Shown: positions 13,944-18,829 of the stretch, in pieces
Layout: each line of letters begins with the position of its first letter
Numbering within the stretch: position 1 is the first letter of the stretch
Assembly (NCBI GenBank): GCA_025350365.1
Contig: JANXXY010000334.1
Span: forward strand, 1-18,829
Length of the DNA: 18,829 nucleotides
Reading direction: 5' to 3'
DNA from: Bacteroidales bacterium
Lineage (GTDB): Bacteria; Bacteroidota; Bacteroidia; Bacteroidales; JAAUTT01
The notes under the pieces: generated by a model
Databases searched by the model: none
What the model was told of the DNA's origin: nothing
The model's input: the letters and a program-made list of their open reading frames with translations, nothing else
Translations under genes and position numbers: made by a program

Positions 13944-15230
13944 ATGAAAACAAAAACAAATATCAACAAACGCATTGCCGGATTGATTATTTTAGTGTTT
14001 TTTAGTTTTTTAGCCACATTTCCGGCACTATCGCAGGACAATAATGAAGCAGTAATTGTTATTAAAGGTAAGCTGATTGATCAGACGACTAAAAAACCCA
14101 TTGTTTATGGAAATGTATATGTTACAAATACAAGTGTGGGAACTGTTTCAAACAGTGAAGGGGAATTTATTTTAAAAATACCTAAAGCTTTACAGAACAA
14201 ACTTGTTAACTTTTCATTTATGGGTTATAAATCCATTTCGAGCAAATTATCTGATTTAAAGCCTAGTGACAATGTAATTGGATTGAATCCCGAAACTGTA
14301 AATATCAAAGAGGTAATAGTTCGTACAAACGATCCGGTTGCGCTTATTAAATCAGCGGTTAAGAATGTGCCTGAAAACTATGGATCGAATCCCTATTTGT
14401 GCACTGCTTTTTATCGCGAATCGATCATGCAAAATAAGCAGTATGTGGGAATAGCCGAAGCCGTATTAAATATATACAAATCGCGTTATACCAATGGAAT
14501 TGAGGCAGACCGCATAAAAATATTTAAAGGTAGGAAAAGTCAGGATGTAAAAAAGATGGATACCCTTATATTTAAACTGCAGGGTGGTACTAATGTTGCA
14601 CTACTTCTGGATCTTGCAAAAAATCCTGAGTCGTTTATGAATGAATCATTTTTTGAAGATTATGAATATCAACCTGTATCGATTACAAATGTTGAAGGCC
14701 GTGAAACCTATGTGATCGAATTCAATCAGAAAAAAGATATTCAGGAACCTTTTTATCAAGGTCGTATTTATCTGGATGTTGCAACACTGGCAATTAAGAA
14801 AGCTGAATTCGAATTAAGCCCAAATGGAATTCAGTATGCTGATAAATATCTTGTAAAGAAAAAACCGGCAGACACCAATGTTAAAACAGTAAGTGGAACA
14901 TATTCAGTAGATTATCGGGATGTGAACGGCAAATGGACATTAAACCATGTACGTTACGAAGTGAAATTTAAAGTTGACAAAAAGCGCCAATGGTTTAGTA
15001 AAGTCTATACATCAACGGTTGATATGGCTGTGACAGATAAGGATACTTTAAACGTTGCCCGTTTCAAATACAGCGAAAGTATTAAACCAAGCCAAGTGTT
15101 TGTAGATCATTTATCAGGATCTTATGATGAAGATTTCTGGGGATCATATAACATTATCAAACCAGAAGAACCAATTCAGGAGGCAGTTGAAAGAATTAGC
15201 AAACGAATGAAAAAATATCACAATATTTAA
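13944..15230 (+). CDS. Secreted CarboxypepD_reg-like domain protein of unknown function
   Basis: 428 aa. Residues 1-31 form a signal peptide: basic start KTKTNINKR, hydrophobic IAGLIILVFFSFLATF, and a likely cleavage site near ALSQ. Residues about 38-125 match the CarboxypepD_reg-like beta-sandwich found in Bacteroidota envelope proteins (IKGKLIDQTTKKPIVYGNVYVTN, then SNSEGEFILKIP). The rest starts with VIVRTNDPVALIKSAVKNVPENY and CTAFYRES and is beta-rich; it resembles the front part of larger DUF5686-type proteins but lacks their outer-membrane barrel, so it is not TonB-dependent. It is probably periplasmic or outer-membrane associated. Its function is unknown. It stands alone, with its own terminator at 15278. 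Confidence 0.85.
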   Translation: MKTKTNINKRIAGLIILVFFSFLATFPALSQDNNEAVIVIKGKLIDQTTKKPIVYGNVYVTNTSVGTVSNSEGEFILKIPKALQNKLVNFSFMGYKSISSKLSDLKPSDNVIGLNPETVNIKEVIVRTNDPVALIKSAVKNVPENYGSNPYLCTAFYRESIMQNKQYVGIAEAVLNIYKSRYTNGIEADRIKIFKGRKSQDVKKMDTLIFKLQGGTNVALLLDLAKNPESFMNESFFEDYEYQPVSITNVEGRETYVIEFNQKKDIQEPFYQGRIYLDVATLAIKKAEFELSPNGIQYADKYLVKKKPADTNVKTVSGTYSVDYRDVNGKWTLNHVRYEVKFKVDKKRQWFSKVYTSTVDMAVTDKDTLNVARFKYSESIKPSQVFVDHLSGSYDEDFWGSYNIIKPEEPIQEAVERISKRMKKYHNI

Positions 15231-15277
15231 AAGTATAATATTGAAATAAAGAGTTTATACAAGGAGTAGTTTAGTTG

Positions 15278-15314
15278 CGCCGCCTGATTGGGAAATCGGG
15301 TGGCGTTTTTTTTT
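15278..15314 (+). terminator. Intrinsic terminator of the gene at 13944
   Basis: The stem CGCCGCCTGAT (15278-15288) / ATCGGGTGGCG (15295-15305) pairs over 11 bp including two G.U wobbles and is followed by nine T. The T run overlaps the lptB stop codon on the other strand. Confidence 0.88.
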
Positions 15315-16038
15315 AGCTTCGCAATTCGAAATTTTTCCCCAGATAAACTCGTCGAACTTGCTCATCGTCGGCAAGCTCTTGCGAGGTACCTGCTTTAAGA
15401 ATTGATCCTTCGAAGAGAAGATAAGCCCGATCGGTAATCGAAAGTGTTTCGTGAACGTTATGGTCAGTAACCAATATTCCAATATTTTTTTCTTTTAACT
15501 TGCCAACAATGGATTGAATATCCTCAACAGCAATTGGATCGACTCCGGCAAAAGGTTCGTCGAGCAAAATAAATTTGGGATCAATTGCCAATGCCCTGGC
15601 AATTTCTGTTCTTCGCCGTTCGCCGCCCGACAATTGATAACCAAGACTTTTTCGAATTTTCATCAGGCCAAATTCATGAAGTAATGATTCCACTCGTTCA
15701 GCCTGTTCATGCTTATCAATTTTTGTCATTTCTAGAACAGCACGGATATTATCTTCAACGGATAATTTTCTGAAAACACTTGCCTCCTGAGCTAAATATC
15801 CAATACCATTTTGAGCCCTTTTGTAAACGGGATCGTGTGTAATGTCCTTGTCATCCAAAAAGATGGTTCCTTCGTTTGGAGCAATCAAACCAACAATCAT
15901 GTAAAATGAAGTAGTTTTTCCGGCGCCATTGGGGCCTAATAAACCAACAATTTCTCCCTGATTTACTTCGATTGAAACACCCTTAACCACAACACGGGAA
16001 CGGTAACGTTTTACGAGATTTTCGGTTCGTAGCTTCAT
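15313..16038 (-). CDS. lptB: LPS export ABC transporter ATP-binding protein
   Basis: Cytoplasmic ATPase of the LptB2FGC complex that extracts lipopolysaccharide from the inner membrane and drives it across the periplasm. It is 241 aa, exactly the family's length. Walker A GPNGAGKTT is at 35-43, ABC signature LSGGERRR at 136-143, Walker B FILLDEPFAGVDP at 157-169 with catalytic E161, and switch His193 in VTDHNVHETL. The sequence YLAQEASVFRKLSVEDNI is distinctive for LptB among ABC ATPases. It starts 20 bp after tatC and is co-oriented, so the two are probably co-transcribed. Confidence 0.96.
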   Translation of the reverse strand: MKLRTENLVKRYRSRVVVKGVSIEVNQGEIVGLLGPNGAGKTTSFYMIVGLIAPNEGTIFLDDKDITHDPVYKRAQNGIGYLAQEASVFRKLSVEDNIRAVLEMTKIDKHEQAERVESLLHEFGLMKIRKSLGYQLSGGERRRTEIARALAIDPKFILLDEPFAGVDPIAVEDIQSIVGKLKEKNIGILVTDHNVHETLSITDRAYLLFEGSILKAGTSQELADDEQVRRVYLGKNFELRS

Positions 16039-16058
16039 GATATTATTTTCTTGCTAAA

Positions 16059-16892
16059 TTATTCCTGACTTTCTTCAGCTGCCTTGGCTTCTTTTTTACG
16101 GTTTCTTTGTACAACTGCAACAATGAGGATACTTATTTCATACAATAAGTATAAAGGTATTGCCACCAGAGTTTGACTAAAAACATCTGGGGGAGTGATT
16201 ATTGCTGCCACTATAAGAATAATAATGATAGCGTGCCTACGGTATTTTTTAAGAAAAGAAGTGTTGATGATGTCAATCTTCGCGAGAAAATATGCTACAG
16301 CGGGTAACTCAAATATGAGTCCGCTTGCCAGTGCAATTGAAGCAATGGTAGAAAAATAGGAACTTAGATTGATCTGATTTAGGATCTGGTCGCTTACGGA
16401 ATAAGTTCCCAGAAAATGAATGGATAAAGGAACGATAAGGTAGTATCCAAAAAGGACGCCTGTAAAAAATAGTCCGGAGATTGCCAGCACGGCACCACGT
16501 GCATTTTGGCGTTCCTTTGAATGTAATGCGGGAGCAATAAATCTCCAAAATTCCCATATAACAAATGGGAAAGCTAAAATAAAACCTGCAATGAGCGATA
16601 TCCACATGTCAGCTTGAAACTGCCCTGACATATTGATATTAATTATTTGAAATGGCTTGTCATTAATACGTATGCTTGGAGAATGCAAAAGTTCTGCCAA
16701 ATGAGCAAAAACTCTGTTTGTGAAAAAACTGGGATTTTTAGGAGCTATAAGGATATAATCGAAAATTATTTTGTCATATATAAACGCTAAAATCGCAAAA
16801 AACATGATAGCCATTGCTGATCTGATGATATGCCACCTAAGTTCCTCGAGATGCTGAAGGAATGACATCTCTCCCTGTTTGCCTTTTTTCAT
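16059..16892 (-). CDS. tatC: Sec-independent protein translocase subunit TatC
   Basis: Core receptor of the twin-arginine translocase in the inner membrane, which binds RR signal peptides and exports folded proteins. It is 277 aa with the expected hydrophobic segments. The cytoplasmic N-terminus carries the signature SFLQHLEELRWHIIRS (10-25), where the glutamates form part of the signal-peptide site. FPFVIWEFWRFIAPAL lies near the centre, and FELPAVAYFLAKIDII towards the end. A periplasmic insertion of about 35 residues after the first helix (PKNPSFFTNRVFAHLAELLHS) is larger than in E. coli. The C-terminus is charged (RNRKKEAKAAEESQE). No tatA or tatB is nearby. Confidence 0.96.
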   Translation of the reverse strand: MKKGKQGEMSFLQHLEELRWHIIRSAMAIMFFAILAFIYDKIIFDYILIAPKNPSFFTNRVFAHLAELLHSPSIRINDKPFQIININMSGQFQADMWISLIAGFILAFPFVIWEFWRFIAPALHSKERQNARGAVLAISGLFFTGVLFGYYLIVPLSIHFLGTYSVSDQILNQINLSSYFSTIASIALASGLIFELPAVAYFLAKIDIINTSFLKKYRRHAIIIILIVAAIITPPDVFSQTLVAIPLYLLYEISILIVAVVQRNRKKEAKAAEESQE

Positions 16893-17047
16893 AAATTTAT
16901 GTAATTCAAAAAATCAATTATTTTATCAAAATATATTCTTTTGTAAATGTTGATGTTAATCAATTAAAGATTGTAAAATTGACTTTAAAACTTTAATGAA
17001 ATATCATCAAATTAGTGTTTGAACATTTTTTTTATTAAATTTAGGTA

Positions 17048-17055
17048 CAAATGTA
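17048..17055 (-). promoter_or_regulatory. Candidate -7 box for tatC-lptB
   Basis: The minus-strand sequence TACATTTG is an exact TAnnTTTG match. It would give a 5' untranslated region of about 150 nt before tatC. The nearest TTTG-like -33 element is too close (14 nt), so support is moderate to weak. Confidence 0.4.
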
Positions 17056-17120
17056 TTTATTTTTTAATCCAAAATTCGAGGGGGTGATAAAAGTAATGAT
17101 CCTACACAAGTCGAATTAAT

Positions 17121-17128
17121 TATATTTG
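17121..17128 (+). promoter_or_regulatory. -7 box of recQ
   Basis: TATATTTG is an exact TAnnTTTG match, 67 nt before the recQ ATG, giving a 5' untranslated region of about 60 nt. There is no clear TTTG at -33. Confidence 0.5.
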
Positions 17129-17195
17129 CGCTTTATTTTAAAAATTAGTAAAATTAGTATTAAGCCATAATAATCTGTAAGAAAGAGAAGAGTAC

Positions 17196-18829
17196 ATGAG
17201 ATATGAATCTGATATTTCGTTGAGTGATGAGCTGAAAAAGTTTTTTGGTTTCACAACTTTTAAAGAGCCTCAGGAAAGTATTATAAAAAATCTGTTGGAA
17301 GGCAACGATTCGTTTGTTTTAATGCCAACAGGTGGAGGGAAGTCGCTCTGTTACCAGCTGCCAGCATTGATGATGGAAGGTGCGGCAATTATTATTTCGC
17401 CATTAATTGCCCTTATGAAAAATCAGGTTGATGCTATGCGTAGCTTCAGCGTTGATGATGGAGTAGCCCACTTTTTAAATTCGTCACTCACTAAAGCTCA
17501 AATAGCCAAAGTAAGAGAAGATGTGGTGGATGGTAAAACCAAACTCCTTTATGTAGCACCCGAATCACTGACAAAAGAAGAGAATATTTTATTTTTGAAA
17601 CAAATAAAAATATCTTTTTATGCGGTTGATGAGGCGCACTGTATTTCCGAATGGGGTCACGATTTTAGGCCTGAATACCGACGGATTCGTCCTATAATAA
17701 ATGAAATTGGCTCAGCCCCAATCATTGCCCTTACGGCAACTGCAACACCTAAGGTTCAGAACGATATACAAAAAAATCTCGGAATGCTGGATGCTGTGGT
17801 GTTTAAATCGTCGTTTAACAGGGCAAACCTATATTACGAGATACGGCCAAAAATAAATGCTACCACAGAAATCATTAAATACATCAGGAATAATGTCGGT
17901 AAATCGGGTATTATTTATTGTTTAAGCAGAAAAAAAGTTGAAGAACTTACCGAATTATTAAAAGTTAACGGTATAAATGCTCTGGCTTACCACGCAGGAA
18001 TGGATGCAACTACCCGTGGTGATAACCAGGATAAATTTCTGATGGAGGATTGCGATATAATTGTTGCAACCATTGCCTTTGGAATGGGTATCGATAAACC
18101 TGATGTTCGGTTTGTTATTCATTATGACATTCCCAAGAGTCTCGAAGGATATTATCAGGAAACAGGACGTGCCGGAAGAGATGGGGGAGAAGGCAATTGC
18201 ATTACTTTTTACAGTTATAAAGATATTCAGAAACTTGAGAAGTTTATGCAGGGCAAGCCTGTTGCCGAGCAGGAAATTGGCAGGCATTTGCTACTCGAAA
18301 CAACAGCTTTTGCCGAATCTGCTTTGTGTCGCCGTAAAACGCTTTTGTATTATTTTGGTGAAGAGTACACCCAAGTGAATTGCGAGAACTGCGATAATTG
18401 CCTTCATCCTAAAGTACAGTTTGAAGGACAGGATTACGTTGAACAGGTACTCGAAGCTATTTTAGCAGTAAAAGAAAAATTTAAATCTGAACATGTTTCC
18501 AATGTTCTGTCTGGTAATCTCGATAGTTCCATAAAAACATATAAACACCATAAGCTGGAGATTTTTGGTACAGGTAGCGAAAAGGATGTAAGATTTTGGA
18601 ATTCAGTTATAAGACAAGCATTGGTCGCCGGATTGGTGTTAAAGGATATTGAAAATTACGGATTATTAAAATTATCTCCGCAAGGTCATCAGTATCTTGA
18701 AAATCCCTATCCGATATCCCTGTGTGAAGATAATCAATATAGTGATGAGGACGAGGACGAAATGTCCATGCAGGGAGGTAAAACCAGCGCTGTTGATCTT
18801 GAGTTGTTTAGTATCATGAAAGACCTTCG
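17196..18829 (+). CDS. recQ: ATP-dependent DNA helicase RecQ (3' end outside window)
   Basis: 3'-5' DNA helicase of recombination and replication-fork repair. The frame is open from ATG 17196 to the window end, 544 codons visible. Walker A TGGGKS is at 45-50, DEAH box at 145-148 followed by the RecQ aromatic-rich loop CISEWGHDFRPEY, then TATATP, and the second RecA lobe with FGMGIDKPDVR and QETGRAGRDG. Zinc-binding cysteines C378, C396, C399 and C402 precede the winged-helix RQC domain. An acidic linker (SDEDEDE, 516-522) leads to a truncated segment where an HRDC domain usually begins. RecQ rather than RecG or UvrD is certain; whether HRDC is present cannot be seen. Confidence 0.95.
   Translation, partial: MRYESDISLSDELKKFFGFTTFKEPQESIIKNLLEGNDSFVLMPTGGGKSLCYQLPALMMEGAAIIISPLIALMKNQVDAMRSFSVDDGVAHFLNSSLTKAQIAKVREDVVDGKTKLLYVAPESLTKEENILFLKQIKISFYAVDEAHCISEWGHDFRPEYRRIRPIINEIGSAPIIALTATATPKVQNDIQKNLGMLDAVVFKSSFNRANLYYEIRPKINATTEIIKYIRNNVGKSGIIYCLSRKKVEELTELLKVNGINALAYHAGMDATTRGDNQDKFLMEDCDIIVATIAFGMGIDKPDVRFVIHYDIPKSLEGYYQETGRAGRDGGEGNCITFYSYKDIQKLEKFMQGKPVAEQEIGRHLLLETTAFAESALCRRKTLLYYFGEEYTQVNCENCDNCLHPKVQFEGQDYVEQVLEAILAVKEKFKSEHVSNVLSGNLDSSIKTYKHHKLEIFGTGSEKDVRFWNSVIRQALVAGLVLKDIENYGLLKLSPQGHQYLENPYPISLCEDNQYSDEDEDEMSMQGGKTSAVDLELFSIMKDL

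Larger units (their letters stand above)
16893..17195. other. Divergent intergenic region tatC / recQ
   Basis: 303 bp of AT-rich sequence between two divergently transcribed genes. It contains one -7 box for each direction: minus-strand TACATTTG at 17055-17048 and plus-strand TATATTTG at 17121-17128. No ORF, RNA gene or conspicuous repeat is seen. Confidence 0.6.

Noticed and set aside
17958..18287. A 109-codon minus-strand ORF within recQ
   Set aside because: It is antisense to the conserved second helicase lobe of recQ and shows no recognisable protein features.

Overview
The window looks like a chromosomal segment of a Bacteroidota bacterium, probably near Bacteroidales/Marinilabiliales. 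The evidence is AT-rich DNA, several exact copies of the Bacteroidota -7 promoter box TAnnTTTG, starts without a clear Shine-Dalgarno sequence, a secreted CarboxypepD_reg-like protein, and the gene set tig-clpP-clpX, lptB, tatC and recQ. The order-level placement is inference.

Layout. (1) 1-1729: a type II restriction-modification pair. The 3' part of an Eco47II-like nuclease (+) runs tail-to-tail into a C5-cytosine methyltransferase (-), and their 3' ends overlap by 25 bp. The methyltransferase carries an N-terminal MerR-like DNA-binding domain, and its promoter region holds an inverted repeat. (2) 1958-9487 (-): a complete tryptophan operon in the order trpL-trpE-trpG-trpD-trpC-trpF-[chorismate mutase]-trpB-trpA. 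It starts with a previously unlisted 19-residue leader peptide containing three consecutive Trp codons, followed by a strong intrinsic terminator 31 bp before trpE. This is classical ribosome-mediated attenuation architecture. The gaps after trpD and trpB carry two copies of one dispersed repeat, and the gap before trpB carries a tandem repeat. (3) 9666-10101 (+): two overlapping small membrane-protein genes ending at a strong terminator. (4) 10185-13503 (-): the protein quality-control cluster tig-clpP-clpX (trigger factor, ClpP peptidase, ClpX unfoldase). (5) 13543-13707 (-): a tRNA-Leu(UAG) gene with its own promoter and terminator. (6) 13944-15314 (+): a secreted CarboxypepD_reg-like protein behind a GC-rich, foldable leader region, followed by a terminator. 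(7) 15313-16892 (-): tatC-lptB (twin-arginine translocase and LPS-export ATPase). (8) 17121-18829 (+): a RecQ helicase that runs off the window end.

How the genes work together. The trp genes take chorismate to tryptophan. TrpE/TrpG make anthranilate, TrpD, TrpF and TrpC convert it to indole-3-glycerol phosphate, and TrpA/TrpB make Trp. A free-standing AroQ-type chorismate mutase sits inside the same operon, 3 bp after trpF, and would compete for chorismate at the branch point. Its sequence resembles PchB as much as canonical chorismate mutases. The most notable items are the attenuator, this mutase, the repeat families inside the operon, the MerR-methyltransferase fusion, the overlapping small membrane genes, and the structured region before the gene at 13944.
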